From Valencia hispanica (Eukaryota; Chordata; Actinopteri; Cyprinodontiformes; Valenciidae): a DNA stretch of 64,000 nt. Position numbers and translations under genes: made by a program. The DNA is taken from positions 14,977,235 to 15,041,234 of the forward strand of contig OY747712.1 in assembly GCA_963556495.2 (NCBI GenBank), written 5' to 3'. This document shows positions 31,731-43,325 of the stretch, one piece after another (positions within the stretch are counted from its first letter, which is position 1; each line of letters starts with the position of its first letter). Below the pieces are notes generated by a model, which saw only the letters and a list, made by a program, of their open reading frames with translations, did not search any database and was not told the DNA's origin.

Positions 31731-32340
31731 GCTGCGTTTACATGGACACAAGTAATCGGATTAAAAGCCTGATCGGAATAAAAAATGCTTCATGTAAGCA
31801 GGCCATTCGAAATACTCTGATCCGATCACACTCATTCGGATCAAGATTTCATTCCGATTGAGACGGCTGGGTTATGCCGATTGTTAATCCTATCGCTGTT
31901 CATGTAAAAATTTATTTCGAATGTCGGTCACTACTGTGCATGTCTGTTACGTCATGCGTAGATGTACATTACCTCGGCGTAAAACAATAAAGAGATTCTG
32001 ATTAGAAATTGACTGTGTACACAACAATAAAGGCTTAGATGTAAAACCGTGACCAGAAAAAAAATAAAAGCACGCTCTTAAGAACATCGTACTGCTCCAT
32101 TTTAAACACTCGCAGCCATGTTTGTTTACACCGGAAGTCTGCTACTTCTTCTTCTTCTACGGCTGTTTCCGGTATTTTAGACCATTCTGCACATGTCAAA
32201 ATGACTTATTCCTATCGAACGTGTGGCGGATGTAAACGGTTGTTATAATCAGAATAATTTTTTCAGAGCCCATGTACACAGTCAAATTCTAATACGAACT
32301 ATGACCCGATTAAAGACATTTTGCACATGTAAACACAGCC
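31731..32340. repeat. MITE with GCTGYGTTTACATG ends
   Basis: The left end GCTGCGTTTACATGGACAC matches the reverse complement of the right end, GGCTGTGTTTACATGTGCA, with few differences, and both continue into TAATCGGATT/TTTAATCGGG. Interior repeats such as TCATGTAA, CCGATT and GTAAACACAG are dispersed symmetrically. No transposase and no certain target duplication are visible, so superfamily is not assigned. Confidence 0.65.
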
Positions 32341-34137
32341 AGTGTGTTTGTTGTATAATTAGATTAGGCAACTTTTTGCTTCAATCAAATTACAGTCAAA
32401 GGTAAAAAGCAACCACGCTCTTCAACAATTCTTAAGATTTATTGTAGACAGGATCTAAAATCTACTAGGTTCACATTTATTTAAACATAACCTCTATGGA
32501 TGGACAGATGGATTGGTTGATGGATGGATAAACCATGAATTTCCCATTAATACTGCATTTACTTTTACTTATAATTGGAAACATAAAAATAATTTCCGGT
32601 ACTTTTTAAAACAAAGAACTTTAAAAAGTGCGTCATCACATTGAGCTCATGTTGATAACAACCGGCACTTAAGATAAACTCATTCGCTGTCAGAGTCTAA
32701 TCCACAGGTTACTTGAGAGAAGCTGATTTGAGAGCTCACTCAAGGAGGATGAGAGCAGTGTGTGTAGTACAACGTGTGCGAATTCTAGCTGGAGAAGTTT
32801 GAAGGAGATACTTCACAGAAGAAGAATAGCAGCAGGAGCTTCCCTTCCAGCTGTCAGAGAGCTAAAGCTGCTGCAGCGGAAGCGTTGCTTTGGGTATGCA
32901 GGCCCTATTCCTCCCCAGAAGCTCAGAGTGTGACAGATGCAGAAATCCCCCAGCCAGGTACATTGCAAAACTCCTGATCAACACGTGCACGTACACACTC
33001 CCAGACAAACACTCAGGCGATGTTTCTCCTTTCCCCTATTAATATTACATGCAGCAGACTTTAGCATAATGTACACTCACTTATCACTGATTTGCTCTCT
33101 CCCTCTTCCTGTTGCCTCCCCACACCTCCCTGCCGAGCTTTGGGATGTTAACCTGTATGTAATAAAACTTCAGCACTCCTGGTGACATTTGGTGCTTGAG
33201 AGGGAAAGGGAGGGAAAAGCGAAGACGACCAAAGGGGAAAAACCCGATGAAATTGAACCCTTTCTGGCGTTATGCATATTTTTCCTCATCACCCGGAGGA
33301 TGCTGGGACTTATCAGAGCTGTTTGTATCTCTGTGTCGGTGTAATTCAACGTCTCTGCCGGGGAGAAGCTTATGTCTGATCGGTACTTAAGCATAAAAAT
33401 GGACAGAGGCAAAGTGGCGAACCGGGAGGGCTGTTGTGCACACTTAAGCTGGTAAGTAGGTGAGCAGCAGTCGGAGTTACAGGAATTTGTGTTGCTGCAG
33501 CAAAAAAAGAGAGGATGACCTACATAATGAGGAGCAGAGCTTGGGTGATGAGGCTTTTATGGACTGACAGCTGTTCTACCTACGGTTGTCACCTTGACAG
33601 AGCAAAGGGACTCGTCAATAAACCCCAAACTAATGAGTGTCATTGTAGTTTATAGCGTGAGAGAACGGAGACGACGTTATCCCACCTGTCTGCCTTTTTA
33701 AGCATATCCGAACCACCTCCACCAGCAATTTATGACAGGGATTTTTTAGCTTATCCAGCACTACTTGAAGTCTCATGATTTTCTGAGCCAGTGTTGGTCC
33801 CAGTGGAGTGGAAGTGTCACTCACTGGAGAAACTTTGCAAAGAGGAGAGAGAGGAGACTACTTCCTCATTTTCCACGAGTCCACCAGCGCCCAGGTGCTT
33901 CTTTTCAGGTGCTACAGTATGCAGTTTGTCTGAGTGAGAGAGACAGGTCTGTGTCTGGCTTTGCTATCATCTCCGGCTGCTCTTTGCCTCAGTGTCAGCA
34001 GACTGAGCCTTCCTTCCTGTCAGTCTGGCGGAGCTGATGATGAATTATAAAAAAGAGCCTGCTCTGCTGGAGAATACAAATGTTTCCATGTGTTCAGTTC
34101 TTGTGTACTAACAAGCATTCATGTTCCTTGAACTTGG

Positions 34138-34245
34138 GCCTTTTTGTGATAGACCAACACAGAGTAGCTCATTATTGTAAAGTAGAACAAAAAGGATGCA
34201 TTTTTTGAAAAAAATAGTTTCAAATAAAAATGTAAAAAGTGATAT
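34138..34245. repeat. Tc1 subterminal fragment
   Basis: TTTTTGTGATAGACCAACAC followed by AGAGTAGCTCATTATTGTAA and AGTAGAACAAAAAGGATG is the inner part of a Tc1 terminal repeat; the same words occur near 61037-61070 (GATAGACCAAGACAAAGTAG) in another copy. It is cut off abruptly by the LINE-type tail that follows. Confidence 0.6.
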
Positions 34246-34249
34246 TATG

Positions 34250-34345
34250 TCTTGCCCGATGATTGCTGGAGATAGGCACCAGCCCCCCGCGCACCCCTGC
34301 ATAGGATAGATGGGTATAGATAATGGATGGATGGATTAATGGATG
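34250..34345 (+). repeat. Non-LTR retrotransposon or SINE tail with GATG repeats
   Basis: GCCCGATGATTGCTGGAGAT then AGGCACCAGCCCCCCGCGCA, with GGTATAGATAATGGATGG and further GGAT units. This is the common 3' end of RTE/Rex3-related elements and SINEs in fish, closing in (GATG)n. It inserted at the edge of Tc1 DNA. No coding part is present. Confidence 0.65.
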
Positions 34346-35121
34346 ATATCAATATGTTCTTGAAGCCCTAGTTTGGGACTTCCTTCTGCTTCTGTTTGAC
34401 ACATAAGGCCAATTTCCACTAAACAAGTTCTGGGACATTTCTGGGAGAGGAAAGGTAAAAGGAAAAGTCAGCTGGCTTCGTCTTCTCAACTGTCGTGTCT
34501 CCATACAAAATTGGCCCTTTAAGGAACTTGCTAAGAAGTCAACATATCACATTCCAGAGGCGAGTGACGTCACTGATCAGCGACAAATATATCCCCCACA
34601 GCAGCAGATAATAACAAGAGATCGATAATAGAAGAAGCAGGGATGGTTTGGTGAGGTCTTCGGATATCATTTCCCGCTGAGTTACAACCAATTGGCATGA
34701 TTTCACTACGAGTCCTGCCCAGAGCCTCTACCGGGCCATTTACAAGTACATTCACCAAGGCAGGTAGTCGTTTGGTTCCTGAAATGGCCTTTTCGGGCTG
34801 GCCCGGTGAAATGGAGACACGCACATAACCATGAAGGTCCGGTAAAATTACCACAAAGTTTCAATAGTGGAATGATTTTATAATCTGGGTAGAACAGTTT
34901 ATTTTTATTTTTATGTGGTGTTGAAAATATAAAGTGGACATGGCTACCAAACTGAAAAATGCTGCGGTGGGAGTTACCTATGAGGACTTCCCAGGAATTC
35001 TCCAGTTGAGTTTTTATGAAGGATCAAATGTTTTTACCAGGAAGAACTTTTTTTGTGGAGTGCGTCCAGGCCTCAACTACGAAGGAGTTACAGAGATTCC
35101 ACAGCCACAGGAATGCGGAGG

Positions 35122-35255
35122 AGGTTCACCTTTGAGCAGGACAATGACCCTAATGGTCTGGCCTCGATGTAGTCAGAAGTTGTCTTTCTGCAATGAGTTT
35201 GCATGTTCTCCCTATGCATGCTGGGGTTCTCTCCGAGTGCTCCGCATGGATTGAT
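35122..35255 (+). repeat. Small fragments: Tc1 transposase piece and dispersed-repeat piece
   Basis: At 35122-35158, GAGGTTCACCTTTGAGCAGG then ACAATGACCCTAATGG reads as the FTxxQDNDPN end of a Tc1 transposase. At about 35185-35250, TTTGCATGTTCTCCCTATGC then ATGCTGGGGTTCTCTCCGAG and TGCTCCGCATGG is a short piece of a dispersed repeat very common in fish genomes. Both pieces are too short to date or classify further. Confidence 0.5.
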
Positions 35256-36349
35256 GGATGAACCATCAGAAAGACAACGACAATGCCCCCTAAAGACAGA
35301 TTTCCCACTGAGTTCAATATCACATATTGCTGTCCACATACAGACTGTGTAAAAAGCCGCTGATATAAACTGTAAGCTAAGCTTCGTAGGTAAGCAAGGT
35401 TAGTATCTTTGTGAGCCAGTGAAACCCAAAGTGCTGCAAAATATCTCAACAAATATCTCAAGAATCATAACAACTAGATGCCACTGTTGTAACTAGAACG
35501 CTCTTAGCTCTAGTGTGACCTCATTCTTAGCTTCAAGCTCAAACTTCTGAGACAACTCGAACACAGCTTAGGCATATAGCCACAGCTACAATTGAGAAGT
35601 TAAGATCAAACCAAACGCATGCTTAGAATGACATAGTCCAAGTTCAGATCAAAATCAAGAGTCTGTAGCAAGGTTTGAAAATTGCTTTTCACGGACACTG
35701 ACTGAGCAATCTGAAAGAGCTGGAGATATTTTGCAAAGCAGAATAAACAAAAATGTCAGTTTTTTAATGGAAAACTTTAAAAACCATGATTATTTGTCCT
35801 ACTTAACATTGTGCTGGTTTGTCTTAGTCTACGTATATTGCATAAAATCCCAAGGAATTACACTAAACTTTACAGCAATCGTGTGACAAAATTCAAAAGG
35901 TTAACTTGGAGGTGTAGGAATACTGGTTGAAATTAGTGCAAAGCTTTATTACGGTTGTGATGGAGATTGAGGGCTCATTATGCAAGCTCAATGAGAAAAA
36001 AAATTGGCTAATTAACTTTAAGGGAAACACGTTAGTCTTCGAGCTTTTCTTTCTCCTGTTTGGAAAATATCTTTGACTGTTGATCCCCTGGTGCAAATGT
36101 AAAAATGAAGCATGGAGGTGCTCTTAATGGGTACATGACACTTATGGAAGTCAATAATCAGACAGAAAATTCTTTCAGAGCCGAGCGCGCTTGTTAAAGG
36201 GAAAGCCCGCAGCAGAGAATCGGTACTTGACAGAGGGCTTTGTTTTGAGTGTTTGACTGGGCGGTCAATGCGAGGCATAGCAGGTGCTGTGCACGCAGAC
36301 ACACGCACAGACAGAGTGGCCGAGCAGCCCGATTGGTCTTTCTGAAGTA

Positions 36350-36760
36350 AGAGCAAATAGAGTGTAGTTTTAATTGATACGCTGAGGAAGAGAGGCAATG
36401 CACTAATAAACAGGTAATTATGCAACTCCCAGCTCTGCGAAAGCAGACTGAATCCATTAAGGCCTCTTTGCAAAAAACACCTCTTTTTTCCTCTTTTCCG
36501 TTTTGTTTTATATTTTTTCTAAAACTCCCTGTACACGAAGCATAACTGTTGAGTGGGAGTGAGGTTCTCGATGCAAAATTCATAACAATTAACCATCAAT
36601 CAGATTTAACCTCTCAGGTCACTGCAAGAGCTCCTTTCTCCGCAAATCTGCAGACCAGATTAACACAGCGACAAAATCTGTCTGTACATGTCAGCTAATC
36701 TATTTATTTATTCATTCAGCGTGCTCCCAGACTGCCTGATTAATCGCTCCCAAACCACCG
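36350..36760. promoter_or_regulatory. Possible conserved non-coding block
   Basis: A repeat-free stretch shortly before (in transcription order, after the intron's larger part) the 37-bp exon. It has TTTTAATTGATACGCTGAG, CAGGTAATTATGCAAC, AATCCATTAAGGCC, CAATTAACCATCAATCAG and CTGATTAATCGCTCCC. Spacing and variety of ATTA cores resemble an enhancer. No comparison could be run. Confidence 0.25.
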
Positions 36761-37055
36761 ATGGAAGCAAAGAGGAGAAGAGACGGAGGGAGGAGGAAGA
36801 GTGCTGCTCCGCTCGCTTGCAGGCGTGTCTGCATGTGTGTTTACAGCACCGAGCGGCGCCAGATTTGCACAAACACACACCTGACTGAGCATCAAAGAGC
36901 AGTTTGCAACAGCGCATGTAAACAACAATGGGGATGCTCAGAGAAATGTTTGCGAACACCTGCACGAATCAAACCAACAGACAGCCTGAAATTCTCATCG
37001 CCCACACTTTCTAGTTCAAAGCAAGTCATCATTTTTTTGAAAGTTTTGCTCTTAC

Positions 37056-37092
37056 CCTGAGTGGCGATGTAGTGATTTGGCCTGTGGTAGCC
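37056..37092 (-). CDS. ptprm: ptprm micro-exon: GYHRPNHYIATQ
   Basis: Exon of only 37 bp. The acceptor is TTTTTACAG before GGCTAC and the donor is ACTCAGG followed by GTAAGAGC, one of the best donors in the window. It encodes GYHRPNHYIATQ plus the first base of the Gly codon, phase 0 in and phase 1 out, so it fits the exons at 47820-47896 and 24144-24241. HYIATQGP is a conserved PTP motif and here its last residues come from the next exon. Mammalian R2B phosphatases have an exon of the same size at this place (memory). It was found from splice context and frame, being too short for simple frame scanning. Confidence 0.95.
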
Positions 37093-37549
37093 CTGTAAAA
37101 AGAGAGAGGAAGAAAAAAAGAAGTATAAGATTAGAATATGAGTCAGTCAACATTGCTCCTGCTTGTAAAAACACCAGCTGTTAATGGGTTATTTGTGCTA
37201 GAAAACATATCGTCTTTGATATTCATTGAGGGGAGCTTTAGTGGAAGTTGACCCTTTTAGGCTAACTAAGATGACTGCACATAAGATGCATTCAAAAGCA
37301 GAGTAAGACATCTTAACAACAGCTGTTTTTCTTTTAATGAACTCCATTTCTGCAAGAATAGGAACTGCACTCATTCTTTGAATTTGGCCTCAAACAGCCA
37401 GGCTTTCTCTTAACCTTTGATGTTAGTCCTTAGTCCCAGTTCCTCAGGTTCTTGGAATGTTTTTCTTGAACTTTAGCTGCTTTTCCATTCATTTTCAGAC
37501 AAGTACCTAACTATTCTCAGAGAATTGTTTTTGTTTTTTATGTTAAAAC

Positions 37550-38277
37550 TGTTCGCAGCCGAGTGTGAAGCGGCTGGGATGAGAATCAGCACCTCCAAAT
37601 CCGAGGCCATGGTCTTGAGCCGGAAAAGGGTGGGGTGCCTCCTCCGGGTCAGGGATGGGGTCCTTCCCCAAGTGGAGGAGTTTAAGTATCTGGGGGTCTT
37701 GTTCACGAATGAGGGAAAAATGGAGCGGGAGATCGATAGACGGATTGGTGGGGCATCTGCAGTTATGCGGGCGCTCTACCGGTCTGTCGTGGTGAAGAGA
37801 GAGCTGAGCCAAAAGGCGAAGCTCTCGATTTACCGGTCGATCTACGTTCCTACCCTCATCTATGGTCACGAACTCTGGGTGGTGACCGAAAGAACGAGAT
37901 CACGGATACAAGCGGCTGAAATGAGTTTCCTCCGCAGAGTGTCTGGGCTCTCCCTTAGAGATAGGGTGAGAAGCTCAGTCATCCGGAGGGGGCTCAGAGT
38001 AGAGCCACTGCTTCTCCACATCGAGAGGAGTCAGTTGAGGTGGCTCGGGCATCTGGTCAGGATGCCTCCTGGACGCCTCCCTGGTGAGGTGTTTCAGGCA
38101 CGTCCCACCGGGAGGAGGCCCAGGGGAAGGCCCAGGACACGCTGGAGGGACTATGTTTCTCGGCTGGCCTGGGAGCGCCTTGGGGTTCCTCCCGAGGAGC
38201 TGGAACAAGTGGCTGGGGAGAGGGAAGTCTGGGTCTCTTTGCTTAGGCTGCTGCCCCCGCGACCCGACCCCGGATAA
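37550..38277 (+). pseudogene. C-terminal part of an RTE-type reverse transcriptase
   Basis: The frame enters the element in the reverse transcriptase (AECEAAGMRISTSKSEAMVL), passes EFKYLGVLFTNEGKMEREID and the thumb region (YGHELWVVTERTRSRIQAAE, SFLRRVSGLSLRDRVR), and ends RWLGHLVRMPPGRLPGEV, then GRPRTRWRDYVSRLAWERLG and LLPPRPDPG before TAA at 38275-38277. The endonuclease, fingers and the catalytic palm with its YADD-like motif are missing, being 5' of the truncation. The piece cannot act alone. It is the only long clean coding frame in the window besides the Tc1 transposase. Confidence 0.85.
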
Positions 38278-38303
38278 GCGGAAGAAAATGGATGGATGGA
38301 TGG
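37550..38303 (+). mobile_element. Rex3/RTE-like LINE, 5'-truncated, with target duplication
   Basis: ATGTTAAAAC at 37540-37549 and 38304-38313 is a 10-bp target duplication. Between them is the 3' end of a non-LTR retrotransposon: an open reverse transcriptase tail, a very short 3' UTR, and a GATGGATG tail. 5' truncation, direct duplication and GATG tail are features published for the fish element Rex3 of the RTE clade (memory). The reading frame is intact to its stop, so the insertion is recent compared with the L2 pieces. Confidence 0.85.
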
Positions 38304-39589
38304 ATGTTAAAACCCCCTAACACACAATATTGTATAAATGTGTATATTTAAACAACTTGAAAATGATAAATGTTGTTGTTTGGGAATTCTTTAAAAAGAC
38401 TGCAGACATTCGAGAAAAAAACAACTTTAAATCACTTTGGAGTTGTTTTGATATTTAGACAATCCACAAGATCGCAATTACGAGATGCATTTGAGTGCAC
38501 CTTTTGGGAAATCTAAAGCCTGCATTTTAGACTGGTTGAATGCTCCTGGCAGCTGGATTTGGACTTTAGCTCATTTTTCTGTAGTATTTCTGACATTTAC
38601 ATTCTGCACAGAAATATTAGGCACGCGTGGAGGTATGAAACAATGCGTACCAAACTGCCTGGGTTGTACCCGTTATTTTCAATATAAATACACACTTAGT
38701 TGCAAATATTTAAACAGATATTGATAGCTTATGCTGTCTAGCATGCTTACTCCTTTACTGTTGCAGATAAAAGAGCATTACTGACCTTTTTTAATTTTTC
38801 TCAAATATCAGAGTGCTAGGTTTTAATATGCTTTAATATGCTTTGTTATTAGTTGTACTCAACTTTGTTCCCCCTGGCCTGGTAACTGAACTTGGCTTAA
38901 TGTATCTATTAAATTTTCCTCTTCGTCTGTCTCACAGACAAAATACCTCCAAACATCGTATTCCTTTCCACAATAGTCTAGATGAGCATCTACAAGGAGG
39001 GGAGGTGCATAGTGTCTGTGTGTGTCTGTAGTGCTGCAGTGCGAAGTTTAGCGCAAACCTAATTTGTATAGATTTTTTTTGCAAAGTAGTATATTACAAT
39101 CCTTGTCAGAATAGTCTGTTGTAACACTGTCACTTTAAAATCTGAAAAAAATAATTGTCTGTATTATCTTTTATTCAATCATCTTTCAAATTTTGAGTGA
39201 AGCACTTGAATCTATTAATACAGTTTTTCCAGCCACCATAATTATCAACACATTATTGATCGTATGCTGGGAATGGTTAGTAAATGTTTGGCTTAATAAA
39301 TCACCAAAAGAACTTGCTGTATGATCACTTCTCAATCTACACCAGTTTTTTTACTAGCAGCCGGTCCAAAAGACACAATTTTATTTGGTACTATGATGAT
39401 TCCCAAAGACAACCAGAAAACCCATAGATATCTCAGATTCTGAGCTAGGTCTTTGATGGAGTGTTTGTTTCTGAAGGAATGTCTGGCTCACTGGAGAGGT
39501 AGTAGTCACAAAATAAATTAGGTGTGTTTCTTTATGCAACTGTGCCTTTCTTTCAGTATTAGACTACACAGAACAAAAATGCTTCTTAT

Positions 39590-40580
39590 TCTCCGATATA
39601 CAATTAGAATGACAGGAGAGCTGGGTCGGACTCTCTGGTACTTGGCTGGTTTGAGTCTTACCTGAAGAACAGGAACTTCTTTGTTTTAATAAGAAACTTT
39701 TCATCAGAATGAACAGAAATCACATGTGGGGTTTCCCAGGGCTCCATCCTGGGGCCCCTCTTATTTAATATCTACATGCTCCCACTAGCCCAGATTATAA
39801 CAACCAGTAAGATTAGCTACCATAACTATGCAGATGATATTCAGCTCTAAATTTCGATGTCAACAGGTGACTTTGAACCCATCCAAACCTTAGGTAAATA
39901 CATCGAGCAAATTAATGGATGGATGTGCCATAACTTTATCCAGCTGAAAAGAAACAAACCAAAACCTAAAAAGGAACGATCAATAGTCAGCACACAGCTT
40001 CAGTTAATACAGCTAGAAACTACTTTTTAGGCCCGTAATCTAGGTGTAGTAATGGACTCAGACCTGAACCTCCAGGGTCACATAAAGGCAATAACAAGGT
40101 CAGCCTTCTATCACCTGAAAAACAGGACCTCGAAAAACTCATCCATGCGTTTATCTATAGTCGGATTGATTACAGCAACAGCGTCTTCACAAGTCTGCCT
40201 AAAAAGTCAATTAGACAGCTGCAGTTGACCACTCAGGTTGTCTAATTCCAGTCTACTTAACGCCCCCAGAATTAGAATCAAACATGGAGAAGCAGCTTTC
40301 AGGTTCTATGCTCCTCTAATACGGAACAAACTTCTAGACCACTGCAATGCTGCTGAAACACCGGGGGTATTTTAAATCATGACTAAAAATGTATGTTTAG
40401 AGCTGCCTTTGAGTAGTTCTTTGATGTATCATATGTTTTATGTGTGCTTCTTGCTTTATATGCTTTGTTTGTGTGTACTGCTATTTTTATTTCACCCCTT
40501 AATCGTGTAAAGCACCTTGAACTACCTTGTTGTTGAAAGTGTGCTATACAAATAAAATAGCCTTGCCTTGCATTGCCTTC
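39590..40580 (+). mobile_element. L2-type LINE, 5'-truncated, decayed
   Basis: Reverse transcriptase can be read in broken frames: LAGLSLT-like lead-in, [20 protein letters not shown] near 39730-39785, YADDIQL near 39827-39847, [13 protein letters not shown] near 39920-39960, and NLGVVMDSDLNLQGHIK near 40039-40090. The 3' end reads GTAAAGCACCTTGAACTACC, GTGCTATACAAATAAAATAG and then CCTTG repeats to about 40580. The CAGCTCTAAATTTC segment contains a stop just after the YADD box. Inactive. Confidence 0.8.
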
Positions 40581-42714
40581 TTGGAAGAAGATCCAAACAG
40601 GATTCTCTGTCACACTCTACATGCAACACACCTCTGGACTAAGAATCAGAAGTGCTGATAATCCCCAAGATACAACTAACAGCGCTGATCTTCACAATAA
40701 GGCCCCCAGTCTCAGGGATTACTTTAATCCCTTCAAGTTTTATTTGTCCAATTCATTGTCTTCTCCTTAGAGATATGAGCCAGGAAACAAAACATTAGGA
40801 CTTAAAGGCTCTTCCTCCACCCAGGCTCCTCTCGATTGTGCTCCCCACCACCACCACCTCTCTCCCAGCCACCCCTGCTGCTTTGCTTATCTCTCTCATA
40901 TTCAATTTAACGTGGACTGTGATTAACGCTCCTCCAATGAAGGGAGAAAGACACAAAGGATATTTTCCTCATTCTGCCCCTCATCCACAGGGCTCCTTCA
41001 GCTATTCAACTCTCCTCCATTTTTAATGACTTCCTTATCTCTGGACTACGGAGGAGATTTGTTTGGGCTTTCATGTGTGTTCGCTTGAGTAAAGCAAAGG
41101 CCCAGTACACTGTCGGATTAGACAGGAAAAGACAGAGAGCAAAAGGAATGGCCCTGACATTCGCTCAGGTGAGAGGAGCTTTTTATGGACACGCCCGAGC
41201 CTTTTTGTAAGCTTATTAGCAAAACACAAGTACTTCTTTACGATCTACATAGAAGCAGGTAAACATACAAAATGTCATTTTTGTTTTTGGCAATAGAATA
41301 CGATTTGTTTCAAGGTATGTGTAAATTATTTATTTAATTTAAATGTCTGCTCATCTTGGTGTTTCATTGCATTCTTATGATCATTTGTAAGAATCGAGAG
41401 GCAAGCGTTCAAAGCACGCAGCATGAAGTCTTTTTGCCTGTGTGCATGAAGACATATGTTCAATTTGAATATCATTATACAGCTCGTTTTCACCTTTACT
41501 ATCCTACATATTTAGGCTGCCAGTAATTGTGTATTATGTTGACTCTCTAGAAGCATGTTGTTCCCTAATGGATTGGAAAATAAAATACACATATATGAAA
41601 TATGATATGCTGTGGCTTTTGATCCAGTACTACAGGTATTATAGAACCTTAAATGTCTAAAAGACTGATAACAAATGATATTTTTGTCTTTTTTATGGAT
41701 TTTTATTTCTCAGAATTTAGTTAAACTTGTTTGTCCTTGATTCTCTTTTCCGTTTCCTATCCCTTTACAGTTGCCTCCCAGTGTCTAGGTTGATTCTCTA
41801 GCCCATATGACAAATTAACAACAGGGCAAGAAACCAAATCTAATTTGTAGGATACTGTATAGATTGAAACTGAATTGCATTTCCCCCACTTCCCCCTCTT
41901 TCTTAATCCTAACCTTACATTTTGTGTTGAAAAGAATTTGTTTTCTAACCCTTGAAAAACCCAGTTTTGGGGGGTAACATCTGAAAAAAAAAGAAAAGAA
42001 TAAGCCGTTCGAAGCATTGCCAATACACACCAATACAAACAGTTTCTCGGGTCACATATTTGCAAAGTGAAATTTTGTTTTGTCTTTTATGTGATGTGCA
42101 AAACATACCTAATGAACATCTCAAACAGCAAAAATAACATTCTTGGTAAAAAAAATACTTTCCTATCACAACAATTATAAGGTGCACTTTGATGCATACC
42201 ATTGTACAGGATTTATTTTTGATTCATTTTAATTCTTCACAACAACAACAAAAAAATATATAATACAGTTTTTCCTTTTTTGCTGTTTAAAATGTTATGT
42301 ATTGCATCAAAGATTATATAACTGTCCCTCTTTAACGATGTGGAAGAAGCATGGATCTTAAAATGTTTTAAAAAGCTTGGTTATCTCATTAAATTCATTT
42401 TGAGATGGTAAATAAAGTACTACAGTGAACAACAGAGTTTTCCCTGGCTGTTTGGAGGACAGAGTAATGTCATGCTACACCTCCTCTACCTGCAGCTGTG
42501 CACTGCCATTCAGCCGTCTTGAAGAAGGCTACTACACTTTGCCCTTGCTTTCACCAAAGTAAAGTCAGGAAATATTTAAGGGAAGATCTGCAAGGTGGCT
42601 ACAATAGCAGATAGCCTGACTAATTAACCAGCTAATATTACATTGTATTATTTGTTTTGCTCAATAAAAAAGCAGGATGGAGAATTCTGTGCACTTGAAA
42701 GCGACCACTGAAGC

Positions 42715-43325
42715 TAAAAATTACGGATCCTAGAAATCTAGGTGTCATGTGTACATAAAAAGGGATAAATCACTAAATCCACCCAACAAACAATGCCAGA
42801 GGAAAGGATTTCCTTTCATGGTACAAGACAGAAAAACTGCTTCATGCTTTTATTTCCATTAGGTTATATTATTATTAACAACAAAAAAACTATTTTATTT
42901 TACACGAGCCACACGATCACTTCACCGGCTCCCAGTTTGTAAAATCCTGGATCTTATTTTCAGTCTGTAAAAAGCTAAACGGCCCATATTAATTTCAGGT
43001 ATAAACCCTCAAGTCAGAGACTACTTCGCATTGTGTTTACAGGATCAGAATTAAGCAAGCATTTATTTTTTATATGCTCCTTGTTTTTGGAAATAACTCT
43101 CTGATAATCTGAGATGTGCAGAAACGGTTGGTGCCTTTAAACCAGGACTGGAAACATTTTTGTCTTGTCCTAGCTATTATTTCAAATTTACTTATTTCAA
43201 ATAAAGACATTTAAACTACAACTAACTATTAGTGTTTTACTCTAATTTTTCTTTTAATGCAATGTACCCCTGTTTTATATAAAGGAGTTAAATTACCTTG
43301 TGTTATTTATATAATATATATATTT
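42715..43325 (+). repeat. L2-type LINE 3' fragment, decayed
   Basis: Recognisable words: AATCTAGGTGTCATG near 42736, CTTCATGCTTTTATTTCCAT near 42840, TCACTTCACCGGCTCCCAGT near 42917, AACTCTCTGATAATCTGAGA near 43095 and TTTATATAAAGGAGTTAAAT near 43275. These follow L2 order from the reverse transcriptase end into the 3' UTR. No frame survives for more than a few codons. Confidence 0.65.

Larger units (their letters stand above)
24242..37055 (-). other. ptprm: ptprm intron (12.8 kb)
   Basis: The largest intron here. Annotated items: pogo-like MITE (24840-25015), enhancer-like block (25420-25760), THAP fragment (26548-26747), retro-insertion (27695-29585), two MITEs (30808-31220, 31731-32340), Tc1 and LINE tails (34138-34345) and small fragments near 35122-35255. 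From 29603 to 30799 nothing is recognised. From 32341 to 34100 nothing is recognised apart from a short GATG-like run near 32495-32530. From 35256 to 37055 no gene is seen; open frames on the minus strand at 36018-36583 have no family motif. Confidence 0.8.

Noticed and set aside
32690..32960. Possible plus-strand first exon ending CCAGCCAG/GTACATTG
   Set aside because: Only one weak donor supports it; no promoter, frame or partner exon could be seen.
36018..36583. Overlapping minus-strand frames of 129 and 151 codons
   Set aside because: Two different frames overlap, neither has a known domain or splice context consistent with ptprm; likely chance.
37543..38208. Minus-strand frames opposite the RTE reverse transcriptase
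   Set aside because: Shadows of the real plus-strand coding sequence.
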